Positions 8,308-17,601 of a DNA stretch of 64,000 nucleotides are shown in pieces. The stretch covers positions 1-64,000 of the forward strand of contig NZ_PPRU01000004.1 of NCBI RefSeq assembly GCF_002902285.1. The letters are read 5' to 3'. The notes below the pieces were generated by a model. It was given only the letters and a program-made list of their open reading frames with translations, made no database searches and was not told where the DNA came from. Position numbers and translations under genes: made by a program. Each line of letters opens with the position of its first letter. The first letter of the stretch is position 1. This DNA comes from Staphylococcus simulans. Its GTDB lineage: Bacteria; Bacillota; Bacilli; Staphylococcales; Staphylococcaceae.

Positions 8308-9399
8308 TTAATCTGTTAATATATCCCTATTTTCAATATAATACATGCTGCATAGTACGATAATACCTATGATTTGAACTACTGTTATCAAGTGAATATT
8401 TGGAATGATAAATCCAATGACTGTAGTTACTAAGATAATGCCAATATACAGACCTTTTTTCTTTGTAATATTGCGATGTAAAATCGTATCAAAGAATACA
8501 CCAAATAAGAAAACACAAAATGCGACGGTATAACCGATGCCTTCCGCAAAACTTAAAGAATGATCTGATAAGCCTTTATTCATAATCAAGAAAATAAAGT
8601 TTGCAGAATAAATAATGAATAAATGCAGGAACATCGTTAAAAAGCCTGTTGCTTCATCTTTCTCCTGATCCAAGCTACCTTTGTAATGGAACGTATAAAT
8701 CACAAATAAACTAATGACCATTAAGAAATAGACAACATCTAGTGCTTTAAATTGTGAAAGTTCCATATTATTGACGATTTGAACAATCCCTTCTCCAAAT
8801 AATAAAATCATAAACAAACTCAGTCGTTCAGTTAAATGTTTAAAAATAACTGGATTCTCTTTAGATGCATTCGCAAAAAATGCAGGGAATGTGGCTGAAA
8901 TCACGATACCGATAAAATATACCCAAAAGTTAATGCCTTTAGGTAGAAGTAAACCGACTACCGAAAACATGACTGTTAAAACAAGACCTGTTACATACAC
9001 CTTTAAGAAACGTGCATTAATAGAATGGTCCACAAATTTATAACTTAAAAAATACTGAATTATAATACTGATAAAGATAACTGTAGTTGTTGATGCAAAC
9101 GCAACAAATGTTTCTTGGAAATTACCATTAATCGCTTTAGACAGATATAAAATCAGAAACATATCTATAAATAAAAAGACATATTGATACCATTTCTGTT
9201 CAAAGAATCGATTGACCAGCAATGTATGATAAATCCAAATTGAGAAAAATACTAAAAACAACATAAAATTTTTACCAAGACTTTCCAAGTCGACTAATGA
9301 AGTAGAAATATGTTCCACTGTAATATTAATTGTCGAAAGTACATAAACAAAGACCAAATCAAAAAACAGTTCGGCCATACTGACTTCTTTTTTCTTCAT
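8308..9399 (-). CDS. ltrA: LtrA family membrane protein
   Basis: A 363-residue protein with about ten transmembrane helices. The N-terminal signature MAELFFDLVFVYVLS is the hallmark of the low temperature requirement A family, named after a Listeria mutant that fails to grow in the cold. The biochemical role is not known. An AGGGGAAAAGTG ribosome binding site precedes the ATG. It is transcribed divergently from the heme monooxygenase gene, from a promoter that interlocks with that gene's promoter. Confidence 0.85.
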   Translation of the reverse strand: MKKKEVSMAELFFDLVFVYVLSTINITVEHISTSLVDLESLGKNFMLFLVFFSIWIYHTLLVNRFFEQKWYQYVFLFIDMFLILYLSKAINGNFQETFVAFASTTTVIFISIIIQYFLSYKFVDHSINARFLKVYVTGLVLTVMFSVVGLLLPKGINFWVYFIGIVISATFPAFFANASKENPVIFKHLTERLSLFMILLFGEGIVQIVNNMELSQFKALDVVYFLMVISLFVIYTFHYKGSLDQEKDEATGFLTMFLHLFIIYSANFIFLIMNKGLSDHSLSFAEGIGYTVAFCVFLFGVFFDTILHRNITKKKGLYIGIILVTTVIGFIIPNIHLITVVQIIGIIVLCSMYYIENRDILTD

Positions 9400-9437
9400 T
9401 CACTTTTCCCCTATTAATTAAGATTCTTCTTTTTCTT

Positions 9438-9473
9438 TTTAAATATTGTACCACATGTTTTATAATCAAAATA
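9438..9473. promoter_or_regulatory. overlapping divergent promoters for ltrA and the heme monooxygenase
   Basis: On the minus strand TGG-TACAAT (-10 at 9445-9450) is an extended -10 for ltrA. On the plus strand TATAAT (9461-9466), with a weak TTTAAA 17 bp upstream (9438-9443), serves the monooxygenase gene. The two footprints overlap, so polymerase cannot occupy both at once. Confidence 0.5.
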
Positions 9474-9539
9474 CTGATAACTACACACAATGAACATACA
9501 AAAAATCGGGTAAAGAAGATTAACAATAATTTTGAAAGG

Positions 9540-9884
9540 ATGATAGTCTTGTATATTGTCACAAACCAAATAGAAGTGAAAAAAGGCTTTGCTGAAAAAA
9601 TGGCAGTTCGCTTTACTTCCAACCCTCAATTAAAAGAAATGCCAGGATTTCATCGTGTTGAAGTTTCTTTAGTAGAAGGTGGTCAAAAAGATACTGAGTT
9701 CATGCATGTTTCAACATGGTGGGCATCTCAAGATGATTTTGAAAATTGGAAGAATAGCGATGCTTTCAAACAAGCACATCAACGCCCTAAATCTTCTGAG
9801 TCAAATGCCTCATCAGAATCTCCTGTTGTCGGAAACAACGTAGTAAAATCTCGTGTGTTGTCATCTTTAGGTACATTAGAATAA
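9540..9884 (+). CDS. IsdG/HmoA-family heme-degrading monooxygenase
   Basis: A 114-residue ABM-fold protein. By alignment to S. aureus IsdG (Asn7, Trp67, His77), Asn9, Trp70 (ENWKNS) and His80 (FKQAH) keep the catalytic triad. The C-terminal part with SPVVGNNVV also mirrors IsdG. Such enzymes open heme in the cytosol to release iron. It lies outside any isd operon, about 1.6 kb from the hts/sfa iron block, and I see no Fur box in front of it. GAAAGGATGATAGTCTT precedes what is read as the ATG or TTG start region. Confidence 0.8.
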   Translation: MIVLYIVTNQIEVKKGFAEKMAVRFTSNPQLKEMPGFHRVEVSLVEGGQKDTEFMHVSTWWASQDDFENWKNSDAFKQAHQRPKSSESNASSESPVVGNNVVKSRVLSSLGTLE

Positions 9885-9888
9885 TAAA

Positions 9889-9930
9889 AAAAGCTGAGTC
9901 GAGCAGTTTCTACTGCAAGACTCAGCTTTT
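9889..9930. terminator. bidirectional terminator
   Basis: A perfect 12-bp stem AAAAGCTGAGTC/GACTCAGCTTTT (9889-9900 with 9919-9930), with GCAGT/ACTGC inside the loop. It serves the convergent heme monooxygenase and yjiH-like genes. Confidence 0.85.
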
Positions 9931-9934
9931 ATAT

Positions 9935-11305
9935 TTAGAAGTATAAATGTGCCATTAAAGCAATAATTGGTAATACGATAATCGTTCTGAATAAGAAAAT
10001 CACAAATAATTTCCAGACACTGACAGGAATCTTAGAACCTAAGATAACCCCACCGACTTCTGATAAGTAAATCAATTGTGAAATACTCAATGCACCGACA
10101 ACAAATAAGGTAATTTGACTCTTCACACCATCAATTAAAATTGAAGGTAAGAACATATCCGCAAATCCAATCAACATAGTTTCAGATGCTCGTTCTGCTT
10201 CAGGAATGTGTAAGAGTTCAAGCAGCGGTACAAAAGGTTTCCCAATAATCTCAAAGACAGGTGTATATGTTGCGATAATCGTCGCAAGTGTCCCGATTGC
10301 CATAACAACTGGTAAAATTGCGAACCACATATCTGCAACAGTGACCAACCCTGATTTAAAGAATTGCAAAAGGCCTGGTGATTTGATTCCTTTTTCAGTC
10401 GCTAGATTAAATCCATGTTTGAAAGCTGATATGCCTTCAGGTTTAGATTCATCTTTCGCATATTCACTGTTTTCAACCGCATATTCATCTGGTACACTGC
10501 GTAACGGCCAAATTCTCGGCATAATCACTGCAGCAACTAAACAAGAAACGATAACTGTTAAATAGAAATAGAAGAAATGATTCTGCATCCCTACTGTTTC
10601 AGCCACTACAATCGCAAACGTCAGTGAAACAACACTGAATGTTGTTGAAATAACGGTCGCTTCACGTCTAGAGTAAAAGCCTTGATCATATTGCTTACTT
10701 GTAATGATAACACCAACTGTACCATCACCGATAAATGATGCAAGGTTATCCACTGTAGAACGGCCAGGCAAAGTGAATAATGGTCGCATGACTGGTCTGA
10801 AAATCGGTCCTAACATTTCTAATAAACCGAATTCCATAAGTAACGGTAAAAAGAGTGCCGCAAAAAAGAACACTGAGAATAACGTCGGCAATAAACTAGA
10901 AAAGATTAAATTTCCAGTATCGTCTGAATAAATCACTTTTGTACCAATATGTAAAAATGTCATCCATGCAAACACTACCGCTAATAATCTGACAACCAAC
11001 CAAATCGGCGTCACATTAAACGTATTATTCAATAACCCATCAGACTTTAAGCGCTTCTTTAAGAAAGTCGAACAGCATAAAGTCAAAATACCAGATAATG
11101 TAATTACAATTAAAATTAAATACGGCATTGCTGGACCTAATACGTCCTTCAACCAACCTGCTAAAAATGCTACCAATAATGTCGTTTGTTGCTTTCCGTC
11201 TTGTGTCACCGGCACCGGTACTAAGAACAACATGATACCGAGCAATGACATGATAATGAACTTCAAACGTCCCTTGAAGATTTCTGATTTTGTATATTTT
11301 TCCAT
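9935..11305 (-). CDS. YjiH-family membrane protein with Gate domain
   Basis: A 456-residue polytopic membrane protein (about ten helices) related to E. coli YjiH and the nucleoside recognition Gate domain family. Typical blocks are FIGDGTVGVIITS and ADMFLPSILI. It is probably a transporter, but no substrate is known. GGGAGAGACT precedes the ATG. Its promoter is framed by a perfect 11-bp palindrome (11319-11349), so a dedicated repressor is likely. Confidence 0.75.
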   Translation of the reverse strand: MEKYTKSEIFKGRLKFIIMSLLGIMLFLVPVPVTQDGKQQTTLLVAFLAGWLKDVLGPAMPYLILIVITLSGILTLCCSTFLKKRLKSDGLLNNTFNVTPIWLVVRLLAVVFAWMTFLHIGTKVIYSDDTGNLIFSSLLPTLFSVFFFAALFLPLLMEFGLLEMLGPIFRPVMRPLFTLPGRSTVDNLASFIGDGTVGVIITSKQYDQGFYSRREATVISTTFSVVSLTFAIVVAETVGMQNHFFYFYLTVIVSCLVAAVIMPRIWPLRSVPDEYAVENSEYAKDESKPEGISAFKHGFNLATEKGIKSPGLLQFFKSGLVTVADMWFAILPVVMAIGTLATIIATYTPVFEIIGKPFVPLLELLHIPEAERASETMLIGFADMFLPSILIDGVKSQITLFVVGALSISQLIYLSEVGGVILGSKIPVSVWKLFVIFLFRTIIVLPIIALMAHLYF

Positions 11306-11318
11306 AGTCTCTCCCTTT

Positions 11319-11358
11319 CATTACAATACATTATAAGCGTATTGTAATGGTTAAGCAA
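11319..11358 (-). promoter_or_regulatory. yjiH-like promoter inside a palindromic operator
   Basis: On the minus strand TTGCTT (11353-11358), 17 bp, TATAAT (11330-11335). The -10 lies in the 9-base centre of a perfect inverted repeat, CATTACAATAC-N9-GTATTGTAATG (11319-11349). A protein bound to the repeat would block the promoter. I do not recognise the motif. Confidence 0.7.
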
Positions 11359-11431
11359 TAAGAATTTTAATACTTATACATAAATCTGTATAAATTTAAC
11401 ACCTTCAAATTCTAATACCCCAACTTCCCCA

Positions 11432-11467
11432 TAAAAAAACTGCCTCTCATGTTAATAAGAGACAGTT
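11432..11467 (-). terminator. terminator after htsC
   Basis: On the minus strand AACTGTCTCTTA and a matching GAGAGGCAGTT form a stem followed by seven T residues. It ends the hts operon. Confidence 0.75.
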
Positions 11468-11480
11468 GTCTATTTCCCTA

Positions 11481-12443
11481 TTACATTTTGCGTAAAACAT
11501 AAATAAAGTATGGCGCACCGACAATCGCAATAATCACACCGACTGGGATGTCTAACGGCGGATGAATGCCGCGTGCTAATGTATCACTGACTATAATTAA
11601 AATCGCACCGACTAATCCAGACATCATAATGATATGAATATGTTTATGGCCGACAATCGAACGTGCAATATGTGGTGCAATCAATCCTAAGAAACTCAGT
11701 CCGCCGACAACCGCAATAGAAGAACCTGCCAGCATAACCGCAAGTATCAACATTACCATTTTAACTGAACGAACTCTCGTACCAAGCGCAGTCGCTACTT
11801 GATCACCTAAATGAATAATATCTAAACGTTGCGCAAAAAATAAGATAAGCGGTACGGTCACAATAAACCACGGCAAGATTGAAATCACATGGTCCATGGA
11901 ACGTCCGAATAAACTTCCTGTTAACCATACTAAAGCTAAGTTGGCTTCTAATGGGAATCGAATGAGTAAGTATTGCACAATTGCCATACAAATCGCACCG
12001 ATGGCTAAACCGATTAACGCTAAGTTTGAACCTTGGACTTCTTTACGTGCGATTAAATAAGATAATAATAAGCTGATGACTAAAGCTCCGATAAACGAAG
12101 CAACCGGCAATACATAAATCGGTGCTTTCGGGAAGAGAATCAAGACTGAAACAGCTGCTAAACTCGCACCTTTAGTAATCCCGATAACATCTGGTGATGC
12201 TAAAGGATTTCGTACAACACCTTGAATTACTGCACCTGAAATTGCTAAACTGCTGCCGACTAATAAACCGACATAAAGTCTTGGTTCTCGGTATTCATTG
12301 ACGATAAAGTCATCTTGCATAATCCAGCCTTTGAGGGCTTGAAGCGGATTTACAAATACGGCACCCACACATAATGAGAAGATGGAAACGACGATCAATA
12401 TCGCAATCACAATTATATATTTACGCCCTAAATGTCTTGTCAT
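11481..12443 (-). CDS. htsC: staphyloferrin A ABC importer permease HtsC
   Basis: A 320-residue FecCD-family permease with about nine transmembrane helices. It carries the conserved block RNPLASPDVIGITKGAS and the EAA-like GLIAPHIARSIVGH, which contacts the ATPase. With HtsB it forms the channel for ferric staphyloferrin A delivered by HtsA; the ATPase FhuC is encoded elsewhere in staphylococci and is not in this window. Its ATG overlaps the htsB stop by four bases (ATGA), which suggests coupled translation. Confidence 0.92.
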   Translation of the reverse strand: MTRHLGRKYIIVIAILIVVSIFSLCVGAVFVNPLQALKGWIMQDDFIVNEYREPRLYVGLLVGSSLAISGAVIQGVVRNPLASPDVIGITKGASLAAVSVLILFPKAPIYVLPVASFIGALVISLLLSYLIARKEVQGSNLALIGLAIGAICMAIVQYLLIRFPLEANLALVWLTGSLFGRSMDHVISILPWFIVTVPLILFFAQRLDIIHLGDQVATALGTRVRSVKMVMLILAVMLAGSSIAVVGGLSFLGLIAPHIARSIVGHKHIHIIMMSGLVGAILIIVSDTLARGIHPPLDIPVGVIIAIVGAPYFIYVLRKM

Positions 12444-13465
12444 ACTCGTTTCACTCCTCTCAATGTTAAGCCTAAGAAGTAAACTGCACCGACGAAGGAT
12501 GTCACAATACCGACCGGTGTCTCAAATGGAAATGCAATTAAACGGCTGATGACATCTGATAATAATAAAATGGCAGCACCGAAAATCATCGTCAGCGGTA
12601 TAATCACAAAGTAATTATGAGAAGTATAATATTTTACAATGTGCGGAACAATCAAACCGATAAATCCGATAGGTCCGGCAATTGAAACGGATGCTCCGGC
12701 TAAAATTACCACCAACACCCCTAACAATAATCGGGTTAATTTAATGTTTTGACCTAGTCCTCGTGCTAACTCATCGCCAAGTTCTAACACTGAAATTTGA
12801 CGTGCCATGAATAATGCACCGATGAACGCACCGATAATCCATGGTGTGATAGACAATACATCTCCCCATTTCAATGTTGAGAGTGTACCGACTAACCAGA
12901 AATAAACTGTCGTTGTAGAATCTTCATTTAATAAAATGATACCTTGTGTCAAACTTGTAAAGAACAAATGAACAGTCATACCAGCTAAAGCTAATTTGAC
13001 TGGTGTCATGCCTTTCGTTGAGTCAGACAACATATAAACAATACTACCGCCAATAAACGCGCCGATAAACGCAAGTAATGTTGAAATTGAAGTCAATACC
13101 GGAAAGATGACTGTAATCACAACAATAATAAATGATGCTCCGGCATTCACACCGAAGATTTGCGGAGATGCCAATGGGTTACGCGTCATTGCCTGCATAA
13201 ATAAACCAGCAACTGCTAAAGCTGCACCAATCAATAGCCCGCCTGCCATTCTTGGCATACGGATATTATGTATAATAAATGTATTTTTCGTGTCATGATG
13301 CCATATTAAATAATCTGCAATATCTTTAAATTTCATATGTGTTGTGCCGACAGTCAAATTGAAATACATCACGATAAAAAGAAAGCACACACTCCCGATA
13401 AAGAGGAGTGTGGTGCGTTTTCTTTGTTTCTTTTCAATAAGGCTGTGGCTAGATTGGTTTGTCAT
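12440..13465 (-). CDS. htsB: staphyloferrin A ABC importer permease HtsB
   Basis: A 341-residue FecCD permease, the partner of HtsC. The blocks RNPLASPQIFGVNAGAS and GLIVPHIVKY are the substrate-channel and ATPase-contact segments. An ATG at 13471 stands directly after AAGGGTGA, too close to be used. The ATG at 13463-13465, seven bases from AGGGTG, is preferred. It follows htsA by about 30 bases in the Fur-controlled hts operon. Confidence 0.92.
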   Translation of the reverse strand: MTNQSSHSLIEKKQRKRTTLLFIGSVCFLFIVMYFNLTVGTTHMKFKDIADYLIWHHDTKNTFIIHNIRMPRMAGGLLIGAALAVAGLFMQAMTRNPLASPQIFGVNAGASFIIVVITVIFPVLTSISTLLAFIGAFIGGSIVYMLSDSTKGMTPVKLALAGMTVHLFFTSLTQGIILLNEDSTTTVYFWLVGTLSTLKWGDVLSITPWIIGAFIGALFMARQISVLELGDELARGLGQNIKLTRLLLGVLVVILAGASVSIAGPIGFIGLIVPHIVKYYTSHNYFVIIPLTMIFGAAILLLSDVISRLIAFPFETPVGIVTSFVGAVYFLGLTLRGVKRV

Positions 13466-13496
13466 AGCCATTCACCCTTCTAATCATCTTAATCGC

Positions 13497-14486
13497 TTAT
13501 TTGTTGTTTTGTTCTTTAGATAGTTCTACTAACTCTTTCGCAATTTCTTCTGATGAAATTAAACCACGAGAACGAGACCAAGTACTACGATCTACAGTGT
13601 AAACACGTTTATGTTTAACTGCGTCGATTGTTTGCCATACTTTGTCATTTTGTTGTTTCTCTAATAATGGTTTATCTTTTTCATCAATCATGATGAACAT
13701 TTGTTTTGGATTTACTTTCGCAATTTGTTCCGTACTCATTTTCAAGTATGGACCATCTAGGTATTTAGGTAAATCTTTTGATACATCTTTATTTAATGCT
13801 TCTTTAAAGCCTAATTGATGGAACACTTGACCAACATAAGATTTATCTGAGTGCGCCATAATATCTGTTTTAGTTAATACAGCAGGTAAAGCAGCTAAGT
13901 CTTTATCTAAAGTAATATCTTTTGAGTATTTATCCATTTTCTTATTATGTTCGTCTAAACGTTTTTCGCCTTCTTTTTCTTTATTCAAGGCTTTTGCGAT
14001 TGTTTTGAATGATTCGATGTTTGCATCATAGTCACCATCAAAACTTGGTAATAAGATAGTTGGTGCAATTTTGTTTAATTCTTTATAAATACCTTTATGG
14101 CGTTGTGCATCCGCAATAATCAAGTCAGGTTTTTCTTTACTGATTACTTCTAAGTTTGGTTGTTTACGTGTACCGACTGATTCGTAATTTCCGATTTTCT
14201 CACGGATAGGTTTGATAATACGATCTTTTTTATTATCGTCTGCAACCCCTACAGGTTTCACATCTAATGCAGCTAAAGCATCAACGAATGAATATTCTAA
14301 AGCAACGACACGTTTCGCATCTTTTTTCACTTTCGTTGTGCCCGCTTCATTTTTTACTGCGATTGTATCATCTGAAGATTTACTATCAGACTCTTTTGAA
14401 CTATCTTTGCTGTTATTGCCGCAAGCCGCAACGACAGTCAAAGCAAGTACTAACATAAGAATACCAAGAAACTTTAATCTATTCAT
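13497..14486 (-). CDS. htsA: staphyloferrin A-binding lipoprotein HtsA
   Basis: A 329-residue class III solute-binding protein. It has a lipoprotein signal peptide with lipobox VVAAC (Cys21) followed by a Ser/Asp/Lys-rich linker, then a periplasmic-binding fold joined by one long helix. It captures ferric staphyloferrin A at the outer face of the membrane and passes it to HtsBC. GAAGGAGTGGAAAC precedes the ATG. A leader of about 165 bases separates the gene from its Fur-box promoter. Confidence 0.92.
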   Translation of the reverse strand: MNRLKFLGILMLVLALTVVAACGNNSKDSSKESDSKSSDDTIAVKNEAGTTKVKKDAKRVVALEYSFVDALAALDVKPVGVADDNKKDRIIKPIREKIGNYESVGTRKQPNLEVISKEKPDLIIADAQRHKGIYKELNKIAPTILLPSFDGDYDANIESFKTIAKALNKEKEGEKRLDEHNKKMDKYSKDITLDKDLAALPAVLTKTDIMAHSDKSYVGQVFHQLGFKEALNKDVSKDLPKYLDGPYLKMSTEQIAKVNPKQMFIMIDEKDKPLLEKQQNDKVWQTIDAVKHKRVYTVDRSTWSRSRGLISSEEIAKELVELSKEQNNK

Positions 14487-14657
14487 GTTTCCACTCCTTC
14501 ATATTGTTAGATGCTCTATGAGGCAACAAATGAAATGTAGCTGAAGGTCAACTCAGTTATCTTTCTCGTTCCAAGTTATGTATGAAGGTCGTATGTATCT
14601 ACGTACCATCCATTTAGATATATCCCATTTATCGCTCATTCAATCATCTTACTTTTT

Positions 14658-14686
14658 ATTTTATTGATAACGATTCTCAATGTCAA
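14658..14686 (-). promoter_or_regulatory. htsA promoter with Fur box
   Basis: On the minus strand TTGACA (14681-14686), 17 bp, TAAAAT (14658-14663). The spacer contains a 7-1-7 Fur-type inverted repeat (14665-14679, TGATAAC-G-ATTCTCA, 13 of 15 matches to the palindromic consensus). Iron-loaded Fur should block polymerase here. Confidence 0.82.
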
Positions 14687-14706
14687 CATGGTTTTAGCAA
14701 TAATAA

Positions 14707-14735
14707 ACAAAAAACCGAACAAATTTTGTTCGGTT
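14707..14735 (-). terminator. terminator after sfaC
   Basis: AAACCGAACAAA and its complement TTTGTTCGGTTT form a 12-bp stem, followed on the minus strand by a T-rich tail. It ends the sfaABC transcript before the htsA promoter. Confidence 0.8.
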
Positions 14736-14767
14736 TACAATATTGTCAATTTTTTTGCCTATATCTA

Positions 14768-15838
14768 TCAAGGATTAATTTGAACATGATCATGATTGAC
14801 TTCAAAATGGTCCACTAAAATTTGTACACCAGCATCTCTGATATACACATGTTTCAGCGTCTTTTGATACATACTTTGTGCTAATGCATTATAACCTAGC
14901 GTAAACTCAATGATATCTCCTGTTTGATAATAATCTGTGTTTTGTAAATCAATCATGAGGTGATCACTTGTCGCACCCATAATTTTCACTTGATCATTTA
15001 AAGGAGTAATATCTTCTATCACAGTATCAATATGACCGATGTCTAAGATGGCCTGTAAATATGAACGATCATGTTGAATATCTATTCTTGGTTTGACTTC
15101 TATAATTTCTGCTTTCAAAGTAATCGCATTTTGGAAGAGATAATGAATCGGCTTTTGATCTACTGTACTGATACCGCGAAACAATGACTCACCTATTCTT
15201 AAATGGTTGATTCTGCCGAACGTACAATAATCAAGTAATGGTAACGCACTTGAGTTGCCACCTGAAATCATTTTTAAAGTATAACCCATTTCTTTTTCAA
15301 CTGTTTGTACAAATTGATTCATACGTAAAATATCTTCTTCAGTCGGCGGAATATCTAAAAAGCACATAAAATTAAAAGCCAGTCCTGTTAAACATATATG
15401 AGACATATACATGATTTCTTCTATGTACTTAACAACGTCATACGTTAAGACACCTTCACGACTGTCCTTCCAATCTACCATTAATAATATTTTATGTTTT
15501 TTGCCCATTGATTTTGCAGTTTCATTCAATAAGCGAATTGTTTCAAGATCCGTTTGTATACTAATATCAGTTTTCTCAATACAATCTTCTAATTCACTGC
15601 GATTAGGCGTGCGGATCAACATATAAGAGAGTGCACCGTCATGAATTTGGTCAATATTGACCATACGTGCGTCACCCATCTGATCAAAACCAAGTGTTTT
15701 CAATGATTCAACAATCAGCTTATCTCCAGCGATACATTTAATCACTGGCATCATTTCTAAATTTCTTTGTGCCAGCTTTTCTTTCAACATCAATGCATTG
15801 AATTGGATTTTGGCTAAATCTATTTCTACATAAGCCAT
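14768..15838 (-). CDS. sfaC: amino acid racemase SfaC (staphyloferrin A biosynthesis)
   Basis: A 356-residue alanine-racemase-fold PLP enzyme. The PLP lysine is likely Lys34 in PVIKCIAGDK. In the staphyloferrin A pathway SfaC is thought to supply D-ornithine, the backbone to which two citrates are joined. The frame opens at a GTG (15845-15847) that lies one base from AAGGAG. The ATG at 15836-15838 has normal spacing and is preferred. Last gene of sfaABC. Confidence 0.85.
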   Translation of the reverse strand: MAYVEIDLAKIQFNALMLKEKLAQRNLEMMPVIKCIAGDKLIVESLKTLGFDQMGDARMVNIDQIHDGALSYMLIRTPNRSELEDCIEKTDISIQTDLETIRLLNETAKSMGKKHKILLMVDWKDSREGVLTYDVVKYIEEIMYMSHICLTGLAFNFMCFLDIPPTEEDILRMNQFVQTVEKEMGYTLKMISGGNSSALPLLDYCTFGRINHLRIGESLFRGISTVDQKPIHYLFQNAITLKAEIIEVKPRIDIQHDRSYLQAILDIGHIDTVIEDITPLNDQVKIMGATSDHLMIDLQNTDYYQTGDIIEFTLGYNALAQSMYQKTLKHVYIRDAGVQILVDHFEVNHDHVQINP

Positions 15839-15843
15839 GGGGT

Positions 15844-17601
15844 TCACTCTCCTTCTTTCAATGGGTTATCTAAAATCGTATTTACGTATTTTTTTACTTT
15901 GCCTTCCATGCGCATTCTTAATAAAGATTTCACAGTAATCGTCGTTCCAAAGAGAATTTGGTTCAAGACTGTCGCATGTGGTTTATTCGGATCAATCGCA
16001 TGGCGTGTAATTTCTTGAACAATCGTAAACAACTCTTGTTCTGTCACATCCTCATGCTGACTCAAATGATAAATTAATTCACCCATTTGATTTTGAATGA
16101 CTGCGTGTTGAAATTTCGCAATCACCGCTTCAATATCTTCCGCAATTAAGCTTTCATTCTCAACTTTGACATTTGGAATTTTCTCTTTCATCGTTTCTAA
16201 ATCTATACGAGAGCCGCCTAAATCTCTGACCATAAAGGCCATTTTATAGTCCTTGCCAAGTTTCACAATTGTATTTTGCATGTGCGCTTCTAACGCAATG
16301 CCATACTCTTGGATATAGGCAATTAATGGTGGGATTAAAGTATGTGCATAGACTGTCATGAAATGCTTGATTGATTGTGCTGAAATTTCACGATCAACCC
16401 ATTCTAAGTAACTGTCCACCACTTTCATGTCATCTACAGGATTTTGATTTACTAAACTTGCGGTTACGACAGTTACACCTTCACCATCAATCATCGGGCG
16501 TTCTCTGACAATATAAGCTAATTGTCGTGCTTGGTCTGGTTCAATAGCTGCATGTAAGCCGAACGGTTCTCTCGCCACTTTAAGTTGCGGATAGACGTTC
16601 AACATATCTTGTAATTCATAACTTAATTTCGGTCCATCTACTGTCGTAACAGAAGAAACTGTACGAATGGCACTCGTTGCCTGAACTTGAACTGGCAATT
16701 TAATATGATAAGGACGCTCTAATAACGCCATCGTTCTAAATGATAAAGTTGCCTTTGACTTCAAAGTGATGGGTGTCGGTATTAAACGTTGTTCCTGAAT
16801 CCAAGTTTTAAATTGTTCTACAATGACATGTTCATATTGCCATGGATGAATTATGACAATTTCAAAGTCATCGATATCATAACCGAGCGCTTTCGCATAA
16901 TCTTTCAATTGGGCTTTATCATCTTTTAGAACTTCATTCAATATGAAATCAGGATCAGAAGAAGCGCTGGTTGTCACTGCATCTTCTTTTCTCAGCAACA
17001 TGACTTTTAATGGAATGATTTGTTCGAACTCTGGCGCATAACGCATCACTTCTTCGTTCGTTAAAGGCAGTTTGGTTTTGGATAATGGATGAGTCGGATG
17101 TCCTTCGACAACTAAACTCTCTGAATATAATAAATCATCCATTTCACCTAATGCATTCATATGCGACATCCAAGCAAAATAATTCAAGCTCACTGGCATT
17201 CTCGAAAATTTCATACTATCTTGAATGAGCTGATGGCGTTTCTCCATTTGTGCATAAGTTAAATCAAAGCCACGTCGACTATGAATCAACTCTTGTTTTA
17301 AACGAGTCGGGAACACTACGTCAAAATCTTGTTCTAGCGTGTCGATTAGTTGTTCTAAGGATGCTATCGTCTGTTGTTTGTCTCCCTCTTGCAGTTCCAG
17401 CGGCCCTTGCATTTGATAGCGTTCAAATGCATATACACCATTAATGCTGACTGAGAGTACTTTACCTTGATATTGAACTTCTAACCGATGATTTTGTTTC
17501 GTAATACGTGTGCCTTCGTTAAAAATGTGTTCTTTAATCATGGCGTTGAATACACGATGCTGCATATTGATATCTGCTTGTTGTAATGTTGTTTGTCTCA
17601 T
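15844..17601 (-). CDS. sfaB: NIS siderophore synthetase SfaB
   Basis: A 585-residue IucA/IucC-family ATP-dependent synthetase. Family blocks visible are EGHPTHPLSKTKL (substrate/ATP lid), IIHPWQYEH, SFRTMALL and the C-terminal LEAHMQNTIVKL with RDLGGSR. SfaB joins the second citrate to the SfaD product (citryl-D-ornithine) to give staphyloferrin A. GAGGAAGTG precedes the ATG, which overlaps the end of sfaA by four bases. Confidence 0.92.
   Translation of the reverse strand: MRQTTLQQADINMQHRVFNAMIKEHIFNEGTRITKQNHRLEVQYQGKVLSVSINGVYAFERYQMQGPLELQEGDKQQTIASLEQLIDTLEQDFDVVFPTRLKQELIHSRRGFDLTYAQMEKRHQLIQDSMKFSRMPVSLNYFAWMSHMNALGEMDDLLYSESLVVEGHPTHPLSKTKLPLTNEEVMRYAPEFEQIIPLKVMLLRKEDAVTTSASSDPDFILNEVLKDDKAQLKDYAKALGYDIDDFEIVIIHPWQYEHVIVEQFKTWIQEQRLIPTPITLKSKATLSFRTMALLERPYHIKLPVQVQATSAIRTVSSVTTVDGPKLSYELQDMLNVYPQLKVAREPFGLHAAIEPDQARQLAYIVRERPMIDGEGVTVVTASLVNQNPVDDMKVVDSYLEWVDREISAQSIKHFMTVYAHTLIPPLIAYIQEYGIALEAHMQNTIVKLGKDYKMAFMVRDLGGSRIDLETMKEKIPNVKVENESLIAEDIEAVIAKFQHAVIQNQMGELIYHLSQHEDVTEQELFTIVQEITRHAIDPNKPHATVLNQILFGTTITVKSLLRMRMEGKVKKYVNTILDNPLKEGE

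Noticed and set aside
15838..15847. GTG start of sfaC four bases into sfaB
   Set aside because: It is one base from AAGGAG, too close for initiation; the ATG at 15836-15838 is better placed.
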